Origin: Syncephalis fuscata
Lineage: Eukaryota > Zoopagomycota > Zoopagomycetes > Zoopagales > Piptocephalidaceae
DNA length: 23,567 nt
Direction of reading: 5' to 3'
Assembly (NCBI GenBank): GCA_025786725.1
Contig: JAHLTZ010000133.1
Span: 1 to 23,567, forward strand
Shown here one piece after another: positions 11,701-21,504 of the stretch. Numbering within the stretch: the first letter of the stretch is position 1; each line of letters begins with the position of its first letter. The notes beneath the pieces were generated by a model. It saw only the letters and a program-made list of their open reading frames with translations, was not told the origin of the DNA and made no database searches. The position numbers and the translations under genes are program-made.

Positions 11701-14351
11701 CATTAAAACTAAGTAATATTGCCCTTGAATGTGTTCATGAAGAGAACGCCGATGCTGATGGCACCACATCTTCACAACAATATAATTCATTTGAACTGAA
11801 AAGACCGGATGATGAAGCAAATACCACCTCTTCAATGATTACGCTTGAGTACTTTCAACTAGAGAATATTTGGGAAACAAATCTACAACCACGGGAACGT
11901 AGAAAGGTAGGTTATACCAACGATTAACTAACCAACTATTTACTAATAGAATTGTTAATAGATGACATTAAAGTTAATACCCAAGAAGGAAGGGGTCATT
12001 CAAATTATTGGACTACGTTATACACTTGATGACATTGTTGTTGGTTATAAAAAGTTTTGGAAACGAGGTCGACGTCTTAATACAACAAAGGCTGAACGGT
12101 CTCAACAGTTGTATGCACCAGATACATCATTGAATCTACTAGTGACACCGCCTATGCCATTACTGGATGTTACAGTTAAACAATTCCCGGCCAACATGTT
12201 ATCAGGAGAAGTGGTACAGTCTACACTGACCATTACTAATGGCGGTGAACGAGACTTAAAACATTTAAGAGTTGTTTCAAGTCATCCGACAATGCTGTAT
12301 ATTGGTACGGCGGCCCTGGTCGGTACACCGGCCTATCGTAATAATAGCAATAATAATGATAGCGATAATGATAATGAACAACAAAGACCCACCGATGAAG
12401 AATGGCAAATGGTGGACAATGCACTAACTGAACAACGATATGTAGAGATTCCATTCCAGAATGGAGATGAATCTGAACAATGGTTAAGACCAGGTGCCTC
12501 TGTTACATTACCATTATGGGTAAGAGCAGATCGTATTGGTAGACATACTCTACGTCTACTCTTCCACTATCAATCAGAGGTAATATACATATATACATAT
12601 ATATATATATAGTTAATAATATATATTAATGGTTTATTAGGAGAGTAAAGTAAAGATGCGTAGTCGTACATCACGTTATACACTAGAGACACAAGTATTA
12701 CCTTCACTAAGAGTTAATGCATTTACCCGAGCGAGTACACAAAGTCTTCATGAATATATACTAGGTTTAGAGGTAATTAACTAATTAAGTAATTAATTAG
12801 TTAATTAATAGAATATATTCATCTAATAATATACTAGGCTGAAAGTCTACAAGCGAGTGCTGATCTATTAATTACTCAAATATCATTAACAAGTGCCAAA
12901 TGGCGTATTGAGCCAATTAGTGCATCAGTAGCTGAACAAGAGTAAGTAATAACGATATATTAATATTGATATATTAATATTGATATATTAATGTTATGGT
13001 TATGGTTATTAGAACACTACGTCTATTTTCACGACAGACACTTTATGCCTATTATCGTATTCGTAGATTATCATTTGATGATAATGAAGAGGATGACGAT
13101 AGTGGTAAAGAGAGTGAAACAACGATATCACCCGAACGATATACACAGACCTGTCTTGAACGTATGGAACAAGAAGGCGATGAACCACCTACCTCTACTA
13201 ATGCCAATACAAAGACACGACCTGTACCAACACCACCACCATTAAGAGTTACGACATCGTATATTAGTTTTGATGGATCAGAATTACTATCTACTATTGA
13301 GCCTATTTCACCATTATTCCTACAGTCTAAATTACAATGGCGTCGATTGGTCTTGTCTAATGCATTAGGGAATCTATTTGATCGAGCAGTTAATGCATTT
13401 ACCCTATTTGTATTTGGTGAAATTGATTTAACGGTATTCTGGCAAGTACCACGTCAAGGTCGATTTGGACATCATCATATTCTAGGCATTAATCTATCAA
13501 GTTCATCGGGACGTGATGGAGATGTCACGAATATGTCTGGATCAATGAGTGGTGGTGCCAATAGTAGTGGCAATAGTGGAAGTGGTATTGGTGGTGGCAA
13601 TAGTGGAGGTAATGGCGGTAGCAGTATTGGTGGTGGTGGTGGTAGTTCTCTATCTAGACGATCGAGTACCGTGTCAAAACGACGTAGTCTTAGTATGTTA
13701 AGTGTTCGTACTTCATCATTGACTAAGCGCAATAGTATTTTAAGTGTGGCTAGCCGTATGACCCTATCGGTTGAAGATCCGATTAAAGTACTTGTTGAAT
13801 CACCTAGTGAAATACTACATGACTTTACTACTCAAGGGTAAGTTGGTATAATTATTATTGTTATTATTAGTATAAACATTGGTTTATTTTAGATTATGTA
13901 TACTTGAAATGGCTATTTCATTTAAGAATTGTGCTATTGGTCAGATTGAATTTACATTGGAATTGGAAGAAGCGGATGAAGCATTTGCTCAACGACCAGA
14001 AACAGGGTAAGTAGTTAAAAGATAATTGGGTATAATTTATTTATATTTAATGATAGGGCACCGATTGCTAAATCAGATGCTAGTCCGGCTCGTTTCGATT
14101 GGATTGGTGTTACGCAATTGACGGGTATTTTAGAGGAGAATGAAGAGCGAGTACTTCGCGTACAAGCTTGTTTCTCCCAACCAGGGGTCTATAATCTTAA
14201 TCGATGGCGTATGACGGTTGCTGTCATATCACCCATATCCAATCTCTATCACGATATGAATGGTCCAAGTACAACAGCTGATCGGTCTACCTTTTCCGAG
14301 ACACCATCTCTGCCTCACTATGTTACTGTGAACCATAACCGTGCTCAATAA
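8714..14351 (+). CDS. TRS85: TRAPP subunit Trs85/TRAPPC8, 18 exons
   Basis: TRAPPIII-specific subunit; directs the Rab1/Ypt1 exchange complex to autophagic and early Golgi membranes. Exons: 8714-8924, 8993-9205, 9270-9371, 9436-9595, 9661-10135, 10190-10341, 10418-10568, 10628-10834, 10884-11015, 11079-11300, 11371-11596, 11656-11906, 11962-12579, 12641-12772, 12838-12941, 13013-13837, 13893-14006, 14057-14351. All phases join to give 1529 aa (human TRAPPC8 is about 1435). Diagnostic blocks are LADLLLPFG near the N-terminus, TPWYRDFRNIYLE, HPVACVIAVSSLHPDPIEA and YLSPEMQLRRQADFSFMLGD. C-terminal Ig-like beta domains start around ESVVVNFEIYNPLRV. Residues about 290-380 and 1290-1360 are low-complexity linkers; the second is Gly/Asn/Ser-rich and followed by clustered RRSS, KRRS and KRNS kinase-type sites. 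The ATG at 8714 is preferred; an upstream in-frame GTG is not a likely eukaryotic start. KSH1 follows on the same strand after 176 bases. Confidence 0.94.
9244..9263. repeat. (AT)n tract inside TRS85 intron 2
   Basis: Twenty bases of alternating A and T, ending just before the TTAATAG acceptor. Similar tracts lie in other introns of this gene. Confidence 0.9.
10394..10413. repeat. (TA)n tract inside TRS85 intron 6
   Basis: About 20 bases of alternating T and A, directly before the ATTGTAG acceptor of a 76-nt intron. Confidence 0.9.
11613..11638. repeat. Perfect 26-bp palindrome inside TRS85 intron 11
   Basis: The tract begins TATATGTATA and ends TATACATATA, and equals its own reverse complement over 26 bases. 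It could form a hairpin between donor and acceptor of a 59-nt intron, but it is also just an imperfect TA microsatellite. Confidence 0.85.
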
Positions 14352-14527
14352 TATTAATAATATATAATATATAATATATAATATATAATATTGAAATGTG
14401 ATTTGTGTGTGTGTGTTATATAATGAACACGTAATTCATTCATTATAATCATCAGTATCATCATTATTCAGTATTTATTTTATTGTTTATCGAATACTAT
14501 ACTGATTATTATTGTTACTTTGTCATC
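14352..14527. other. Intergenic between TRS85 and KSH1
   Basis: Only 176 bases separate the TRS85 stop and the KSH1 start on the same strand. The stretch starts with a heptamer tandem repeat (14359-14386) and a short GT run (about 14405-14417). The KSH1 promoter must be very compact or overlap the TRS85 3' UTR. Confidence 0.55.
14359..14386. repeat. Tandem heptamer (AATATAT)4
   Basis: Four exact copies of AATATAT followed by a partial fifth, starting eight bases after the TRS85 stop codon. Confidence 0.92.
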
Positions 14528-14974
14528 ATGGTATGTACTAGCTATGTTCATTGCTATATTCCTATTTATTTAACTTTGTATGCAATATAATAGTCGGCAT
14601 TGTTTAACTTTCAAAGTTTATTGTTTGTCATTCTACTGGTGATCTGTACAAGTACTTATCTTCGTGCTCAGGTATATAGTAAAGAGTTGATGTGTCGTTT
14701 ATTAACCAGCCAACCATGTATTGACTAGACACCCGCCCTTATTGATCGCAATAAACAAGGGTAAATATACTAGCAATTAGTTAATAGTAGTCAATAGATT
14801 AATATAGTGTGTAGATTTCTTGGTTTATTCTGGAAAGCAGCAAGGATAGGCAAGTTACTGGTCATAGATAGAATATATAGTATTTAATATTCATTGTTAA
14901 ATATAGGAGAGCGATTAAGTTTCTACGTGGCATTATCGTGTGTGGCCATGGCAATTAGTGTAATCATTCAATAG
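14528..14974 (+). CDS. KSH1: Kish/TMEM167 family protein (Ksh1), 5 exons
   Basis: Small Golgi-membrane protein required for the early secretory pathway. Exons: 14528-14530, 14594-14671, 14729-14760, 14815-14849, 14907-14974. They encode 71 aa, against about 72 for the family. The sequence starts MSALFNFQSLLFVILLVICT (first membrane helix), has the family block PALIDRNKQG then FLGLFWKAARIGERLS, and ends with a second hydrophobic helix (YVALSCVAMAISVII). The first coding exon is the ATG alone, joined in phase 0 to TCG; intron 1 has donor GTATGT and acceptor AATAG. Intron 4 is GC-AG (donor GCAAGT) and restores IGERL. The exons are too short for ordinary ORF calling. The gene converges tail-to-tail with UTP22, whose stop is 92 bases away. 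Identification by family pattern is strong. Confidence 0.95.
14850..14906 (+). other. GC-AG intron in KSH1 (intron 4)
   Basis: Donor GCAAGT and acceptor ATATAG, 57 nt long. Joining gives ATA GGA GAG, that is IGE, matching the invariant ARIGER segment of the Kish family. Confidence 0.9.
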
Positions 14975-15066
14975 GCATGATAACTAGCTATACACATAGT
15001 CATTTATAAGAGGGATATATATAAACGCATTTTAATAATCTATTATTCGTTATTGTCGTAGCTTGA

Positions 15067-15200
15067 CTACAATGCAATTGTGGGTATTTGACGTATTTCA
15101 ACACTGTCCACTATGCCTTGACCTATACGCTGCATTTCTGCAGTTATTGCCATTATATTAGGCATAACCTTGTTTGTCTATAATAATAATAATAATACAA

Positions 15201-15232
<32 letters not shown>

Positions 15233-18200
15233 AAGCTATTGATGTTCAATGCTAATATATACCTACTTGAGATGGTTCAGTCGAGTAGCCAGTATTGACG
15301 CGAAGTGGCTTAGCGGTAAGCATGGGTCGACGCCATACAACACCAATGGCCGTACCACCATAGCAATCATGGAAGAATAGGGCCAAATTACCAAAATGTT
15401 TTTGTAAATCTTGTAAATAGCATTCAATTGGATTAAATCCAACTGGAATGGCTTCGGCGTTATAATCAGCTTCAGATAAGGCTAGATTTTTAAATGTTTC
15501 TTCGTGACCGGTGGCCAAGTTTGCTTTTGTGGGATGAACACGTTCAAAGTAGCGTGGACAGCTAGTTGGTGCTAACTGTAACAATACATCATAATCGGTA
15601 ATAGGTGTAACAAAGACACGCTATAATAAAATAGTAGTTGATTAGTATGAATAGTAATTAAATGGCTATAATTTACCTTTAATTCATCTAGATTGCCGTC
15701 AAGTGCTCGACTTAAACATCCATAAGAGGCTTTGGCCAATTGACGGATTCTTCCAACAACGACCGAGTCGATATCATTGGCTTGCCACCAGCTGCCTTTT
15801 AAATCTTTACTTGTAGCGATGACTATGCCTGTGGATTGTTCTTTATGGCTTGACTTTTCTTGGAATAAAGTTTGTATTTGTTCACGTTGTTCAGCCGTCA
15901 TGCTAACATCAATATCGCCATTGCTTATATCGACAATTAACGGTTCACGCTTCCACGACCATGTATGCAATAGACGCAATACACGGGCAAATCCAGTTTG
16001 ACCTGTACCCGGTATAGACCATGGAGCCGAATCGGCAAATACCGATGCACATAACAATTCGACCGTTTGTTCGGCCACTTGTACACCTAGTAGCATATGG
16101 GCGGCAAACCATCGCTTCGTTAAACGCATCGTATCGGAGAAGGCAGGATAACGTTGATTAAGTGCTTGCAACTGTAAGGCATGCGAAGGACAATGCGTGT
16201 ACAGTCGCTCGTACCGATCCAATGCTTCAACGTACAGATCGCGTTGAATAGACAGCGTATCTTTATCGTCGATCAGTTTGCGTAGCATATATACTTCGGG
16301 TGTATGCTCAATACGGCAACGGAATACAAATCCAGTGGGTGTGTAGATATCGATATAGCCAAGAGAGGCAATCTCTTTCTCACAATTAGATGCGGCAACC
16401 ACGGCACGATAACCCGTTTTAAGTGAAAGTAGCTGTTCACGGATCTTTAAATAAAAAGCTGATTTCATATGCTGTACGGCAACAAGATCATCGGGCCAAG
16501 ATCCAGATCGTTCGAATTGCAACACGACATTAATCGGCTCTAAGTAACGAGCCGTCTCCGGTAGGCGAGACCATCGTGTAAAGGTACGAGGCTGAGGCGG
16601 GAACAGTGTTGCATAGTAGAGAGCAGCACTCGCTGGTAATACAGTTGAAATATCCAGCGGTAAATCCGATAACGCTTTCAGCTCTTTTGATAGTTGATTA
16701 AAGGCCAGCATAACTGGTTGGAAGATCAGTGTTGGCTTTTCAATATCAAGTGCAGTAAGAGCACGAGCCGATGGACGTATCATTTCTGTCAATTGTGTAC
16801 CTACAAAGCATACAGCCTTGTTGCTAGGTGCTGTCATCGTACCTAGTGTTATTTGTACACCTAAATGTCGCTGGATAAGCCAAAGAGCCATATCACGTAC
16901 AATTAAGCTGCGGTCGTCATTCTGCCATACAACACTTTCGACAATACTGCCATCTTTAAATCGACGCAATTCAGCTTTATCGCCCCAAAGATGACGGAAA
17001 GCTTCAGCGGCCACTTTATCTTCTGGCGATGGACCTTTATCGACTTGACGGGCAACATTCTCTGGATTAACCATAATACCAACAAATAATGCATTTTGTT
17101 TACGATCAATATAGGCAGGCTCTTGATTGATCTTCCATGGCTTAATAACGTCGTAGCTGCAAGTGACTAATCGAATACGATCGGTTAATCCACGGCGTAA
17201 TAGATCGCCAATATGACGTGCTACACGCTCTCCACGGATAATTCTATCCATCTTATTGACGGCCACATCAGGATGATCAACACTGGCTAGTGGAACACTA
17301 AATACAAATAAGATACAGACAATAACTAAACAATGTCTACTTACCGAATACAATAATCATATTGAACACGTGGGTCATTCACTTGACATAGAAATAGCGG
17401 CGCAAATGTATCCTTATTAGGATCAGAGAAGCAGGTCATAGCAATACGTGCTTCATATTGTAACTATATATTGATATATATGTTAATAAACAAATGATAT
17501 AAATTATAATATTGAAACTTGCCTGCTCTAATTCGGTCATTGAAAGACCAGCGGCAAGATTAAGTTGATTTAATGGATCAACAATTGCCACATCATAATG
17601 ACGAGAGAATTCAGTAGCCGTGAACTATAGATAATAACATAAGTAAAACGGCTTAATCGCTTATATTACTTACTTCTCCATCTATGGGTGCTTGTCCCAT
17701 AAAAATGGGATTTTTAATAAAATCGTGTGTAGCTATTACAATTAATGTCATTAATAAATATTGTGCCATAATTAATCATATATATATATTTACCAATAAA
17801 ATCCATAGTGCCTTTAAATAGTTGATATGAGCTAAAACCAGGTGCTAGTTTTGACTTGCCACTACCATTACGTAATAAATGGGCAGTAATCATTGACCAT
17901 AGAAATCCATTAAATACACGGCCATCCTGTCCAAATCCACGTTGATGTAGCCATACACGGGCCAGTGTACATGCATCAATGAATCCAGGACATGATTTTG
18001 TTTGCGCATAAAGATAGGCTAGATGCTCTTTAAATAAAGTATCGGCGAGTAATGAAGCATTGTAACGTGGTGTGGCCAGAGCCAACTCATCGGCTGAGCC
18101 ACCGACAGACTGTGGTCGTACACAGTTACGTCCTGGTGCCAGTTTACGTGAAGGGAAGGTGGTATCGGCAATAGAAGGGAATATGCGTATACGGCAATTC

Positions 18201-19256
18201 ATAGCAGAAAAGTCAGTATCGCCACCTTTGCCATTGCCGGTTAATACAAGAATGGGTCGACGTGGATCATTTTGAATATACGTATACGACAGGTGAACGG
18301 CCAATTCAGTCGAGGCCCGTTTAAATGCTGCGGCCATTTCGGCAAGATAGTGGGCACGTTTATGGAAATACCGATAATTGAGTATATCTTTTTCGGTAAA
18401 TAAATCCTACTTAATCATTAATATGTGGAAATATTTGGTAGGTAGTGCATTAAAGTTACCTTGGGCATCTCAATGGCCACATCGACATTGAACCCGTCAC
18501 GGCCGGTAGTTACTGCTTTGATAGCATAACTGCCTACCAAATGAATAGCTGCTGGTCTTTGCCAGGCAAATGTATACTGAATGCCTTCTCCAGGTTTTGG
18601 TTCTGGAAATGGAATCTTGACGTTGTCTCGATCAAGACGACGTGTTGCATCCTCTAACTAGTAAATAGCAATTATGATTAATATACATATACCTACACTT
18701 TAGTAGTGGTAATTATACTTACGGTATAGCCATCATGTTCCAATGCACTATCTAGAATTGTTTTAATACGACGTAATGCTTTTTCGAGTGGATCCAATTG
18801 TTTATAATTAATACGGACTTCGCTTAACATTTCATCAATCTATTATAAATTTAATGTCTTGTTATTTTGTATAATAAAGCTATTTACCTGTAGTTTAAAC
18901 ACATTTGATTTAAACAACTCCACAGTATCTTGTAATGCTTGGATTTCCTCGTTGGTGGGTGCTTTTGTAGTTGTTTGGTTTGTTGCTGACACATTCTCAT
19001 CGTCTGTTATTACATCCTCCATATCATCGTCTATATCAGAATCTGCTTCATCGCCACTATTGGCGTCACTCATACTAGCGGCTGAATCGCTTTCATAAGT
19101 TGGGGCCTTGGTCATTAAGTCTTCTCCATCATCACTAATATAATTATCATCACTATCGTCTACCATTGTCGTAACTTCAGAAGTAACCTTCTTCTTCAGT
19201 GTTTCCTTCACCGAAATACGCTCTGTTTGTACTTTACGCTTCATATTAATCGGCAT
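15067..19256 (-). CDS. UTP22: Utp22/Nrap (NOL6), SSU processome protein, 10 exons
   Basis: Component of the UTP-C module of the small-subunit processome in the nucleolus; acts in 18S rRNA maturation, with Rrp7 as a partner in yeast. Exons, in order: 19256-18888, 18839-18723, 18657-18460, 18406-17794, 17732-17674, 17624-17523, 17463-17345, 17297-15677, 15620-15267, 15177-15067. All phases join to give 1220 aa (yeast protein about 1237). The N-terminus is highly acidic (DDSDDN, GDEADSDIDDDMEDV). Residues about 200-227 hold the nucleotidyltransferase-fold GSY...NVDVAIEMPK block, where the usual second acid of the D-x-D/E motif is Ala, fitting a non-catalytic fold. Other family blocks are DILNYRYFHKRAHYLAEMA, THDFIKNPIFM and HLWGDKAELRRFKDGSIVES; the C-terminus reads VMPNIMAI...IGQGIVDSVEI. 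The ATG at 19256 directly follows a TTTTGCAG that could end a 5' UTR intron; a second ATG lies 12 bases in. Intron 6 is GC-AG. Confidence 0.95.
15181..15232. repeat. Compound (TAA)n-(AT)n-(GT)n microsatellite in UTP22 last intron
   Basis: (TAA)n runs to about 15196, (AT)12 covers 15201-15224 and a GT run reaches about 15232. It fills most of the 89-nt intron 15178-15266, the longest in UTP22. Confidence 0.92.
17464..17522 (-). other. GC-AG intron in UTP22 (intron 6)
   Basis: On the minus strand the donor is GCAAGT after GAGCAG and the acceptor is TATAG before TTACAATATG, 59 nt. Joining gives SMTELEQ followed by LQYEARIAM in frame. Confidence 0.88.
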
Positions 19257-20191
19257 TCTGCAAAACACGAAAAAGATGGAATTGACAAAAAAAAAGAAAA
19301 ATTAACTCAATGTAAATTAATAAAAATGATTTGAAACGATCGGATTTAAATCACAATTTATTTGCCTGTTCTGCGTTCCAATTTGATCAATTTACTTTAT
19401 CTAATACACAGCTTTACACCCCAGTGATGTGTCTGCTAATGTATATAATTGGTATACAAACTTATAGTAAAGTCATTTTTTCCATCTTATCGTTTATGCA
19501 TTTGCAGTATTTTTTGACTTTCTAAATAGTAATGGAAGATTTGAGCGTAATTACTACGTATAACAATCGATGCTTATTACTCTATGTATTTACGTGTAAT
19601 TGTTTGAATACTCGTAAAACCAAACGCATTGCACTCTCTTCTGTTTGTCCTAAAATATTACAGTCTTATATTCTGTCGTCAGTCACTACTTTTACGTATC
19701 GTGATAACTTAGACAATAAAAATATGTAAAGGTAGATAAAACAGTAAATAATTAAAAATAAAATACTGTTTATTTATTTAATAAAATATACTGGTTTATA
19801 TATAAGCGAATTACTTAGTTAATAACAATAACAATAATAGCAATAGTATGTGATGACAATGACAATGATGATATAAATTTTCATAGCTTTATGTGCTAAT
19901 TCATATAATCTACCATACTATTGTCTATATATTAATTCATATGATCATTTATATGGTGGATATTTATGATAAAATGCAAATAATGGTAAATTATTACCAG
20001 TTAGTAAATACGTGATATGCATATGATCAGGCAATTTTTCAAAGTCCGATATATTCTATTTTTGGTAATTCATAAATGATCGTCGCATCTACAATGGAAT
20101 GGCCCTTTGCTTTTCTTTCTCGTAGCATATCCACCTTTGAGCATTTTATCTGCATCATTTATCACTAGCATTTCATACTCTTGCATTCAGC
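19257..20191. other. Intergenic, divergent between UTP22 and the signal-peptide gene
   Basis: The first part holds a T/A-rich UTP22 leader ending in TTTTGCAG just before its ATG. Plus-strand frames of about 60 codons at 19331-19525 and 19532-19729 show no family features and look like chance. At 19822-19846 there are short AAC/AAT-rich repeats. The last 240 bases carry a doubtful minus-strand coding remnant, listed separately. Confidence 0.45.
19945..20185 (-). pseudogene. Possible small coding remnant, unrecognised, frame broken
   Basis: Three minus-strand segments read as protein-like when two single-base losses are allowed. The first starts with an ATG at 20185 (MQEYEMLVINDADKMLKGGY), the second contains GHSIVDATIIYELPKIEYI, and the third contains LPDHMHITYLLTGNNLPLFA and ends KYPPYK before the TGA at 19947-19945. 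Total length would be about 80 codons. No family was recognised. Against it, choosing frames by eye in AT-rich DNA easily gives such stretches, and its apparent start abuts the opposite-strand signal-peptide start at 20192. Low confidence. Confidence 0.2.
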
Positions 20192-20994
20192 ATGCTTCCT
20201 TATATTGTCTGTATATTATTGGCATTGGCCACTTTTGGCGCTAAGGACAAACGGCTCCTAAAGACGCTGAACAAAAACGGCTACTCTTAGCGTGGGGCCC
20301 CATGGTCTATATGGAGGCTGCTTAGATGAGTTTACAAATACGCAGCCTACAACTACACCACTACTGTAGGATTTCCTCAGGCTATTTATCTTGTGACAAA
20401 AGAAGTTTATGGATACGCTGTTAATCGTCGATTCCAAGATGCAAATACGCCATTTAGCATTCATCCGAGCGTCTCAGTTCTTGCGTAGGTCTTCCAGGCC
20501 GTGCCATTAAAAACTGTAGGATTGGTAATTCGAACCCAGTAGCGATTGTCAATACCACACAACCTTTATGCTTTTTGGTGGACATACAGCGTCCAATATG
20601 CCAGCTGAAGGTTCGATAGTTTACATATCAAAGAAATCATAAAGCCAACAGCCAGTAATAGCAATAATAGCAATAATAGCAATAACAATAACAATGATAA
20701 GAACTCCAGCACTACATCAAAGCCAACATCTACATCCACTTCTAGTTCCTCGCCTTCTTCCACTGCGACCAATAGCAAAGCCAAGGCACAGACAGACGAA
20801 AATTCGCATCCAGCACCATTGTCATCTAACACCGAGGTCACCGAAGACGGCAACATGAAGCAAGCGGCAACGGCTCTTCTTCGGCTGCTCATGGACTACT
20901 TCAGCTGTCTAGCCAAACTATTTATAGTCAATGGCTTTGGCTGACCGCCCTATCCTTTAGTTCGGTTACAATTTTGTTTATAAATGCTATATAA
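20192..20994 (+). pseudogene. Signal-peptide, Ser/Asn-rich, C-terminal TM protein, possibly kelch-like; frame broken
   Basis: The ATG at 20192 starts a clear secretion signal (MLPYIVCILLALATFGA). Following segments in changing frames give a WGPMVY / GGCLDEFTNTQPTTT stretch (near 20293-20350), then AIYLVTKEVYGYAVNRRF, then TTFMLFGGHTASNMPAEG (near 20559-20612), then a Ser/Asn/Thr-rich linker with AAT-AGC repeats (20650-20780). A C-terminal helix follows (WLWLTALSFSSVTILFINAI) and ends at TAA 20992-20994. The hydrophobic-GG segments resemble kelch strands, but the kelch call is weak. The reading frame moves 2-1-3-2-1-3-2-1, each step equal to one lost base, and no stop remains that the shifts do not explain. 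The product would be a single-pass surface or GPI-like protein. AATAAA at 21004-21009 is a possible polyadenylation signal. It may be intact in reality and only mis-sequenced. Confidence 0.5.
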
Positions 20995-21504
20995 CGCAAT
21001 ATTAATAAATACTGTAGATAAACTTAAATTATTTAAAAGTGGATTGCAATAGAAATACTAATCAATATAGTTTTTATTTAAAACAAATGGCAAGAGATTT
21101 GAAAAATCAAACATCGGTAAAACAAGAAACAAAATACATGCTTAAGCAATCGGCAATAAGTCTGAAATTTATTTAGCTGAGATTTTAAAACACCCTGAGC
21201 TTACTCGTCAAGCTCTTAATAACTTATACTGTTACTGAGCCATTTATTTATTAAAATGCCTATTTATTACATTCTTTTAATTACCTACTACTGTTCATTG
21301 TATAAAATATTCCTACATAAAATGCAGTTATGTTTGGCTGATTATCAATCGATCAGTTACATTGAAATAGACTCACACTGCTGTACATTGTTCAATCGTT
21401 TTAACCTTTGTTTAATTCAAAAACAATTTGTATAAACATTAAAATTAATAGATGCTATCGTTTAAAGACTACAATATTGATATTTATATTTTTACCAATA
21501 GGTA
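20995..21504. other. Intergenic, convergent between the TM-protein gene and CDC23
   Basis: AT-rich 3' flanks of two convergent genes. AATAAA at 21004-21009 fits the plus-strand gene. A doubtful short plus-strand coding stretch at 21087-21238 is listed separately; nothing else was seen. Confidence 0.45.
21087..21238 (+). pseudogene. Possible micro-ORF of about 50 codons, unrecognised, one frame slip
   Basis: The ATG at 21087 opens MARDLKNQTSVKQETKYMLK. The frame then moves by the equivalent of one lost base near 21148-21152, continues as GNKSEIYLAEILKHPELTRQ and ends at TGA 21236-21238. Composition is charged and amphipathic, unlike the surrounding AT-rich DNA, but the stretch is short, has no recognised family, and could be chance. 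Confidence 0.2.

Noticed and set aside
13475-13732. Pro/Leu-rich minus-strand frame opposite TRS85
   Set aside because: Shadow of the GGT/GGC-rich Gly linker on the plus strand.
17298-17353. Signal-peptide-like start (MYSVSRHCLVIVCILF) on the minus strand
   Set aside because: It is read-through of the UTP22 intron 17298-17344 plus the end of the previous exon. The correct splice (acceptor TTTAG before TGTTCC) joins the two conserved exons.
19331-19729. Two plus-strand frames of about 65 codons
   Set aside because: AT-driven composition, no motif or conserved pattern, and no coherent continuation by splicing. Treated as chance ORFs.
20521-20545. tRNA-like T-loop sequence (attcgaaccc)
   Set aside because: No acceptor stem, D-arm or anticodon arm can be placed around it, and it lies in a coding-like stretch.
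20566-20892. Minus-strand frame with a poly-Leu and acidic run
   Set aside because: It is the complement of the Asn/Ser/Thr-rich linker of the plus-strand TM-protein gene. The Leu run comes from AAT/AGC repeats.
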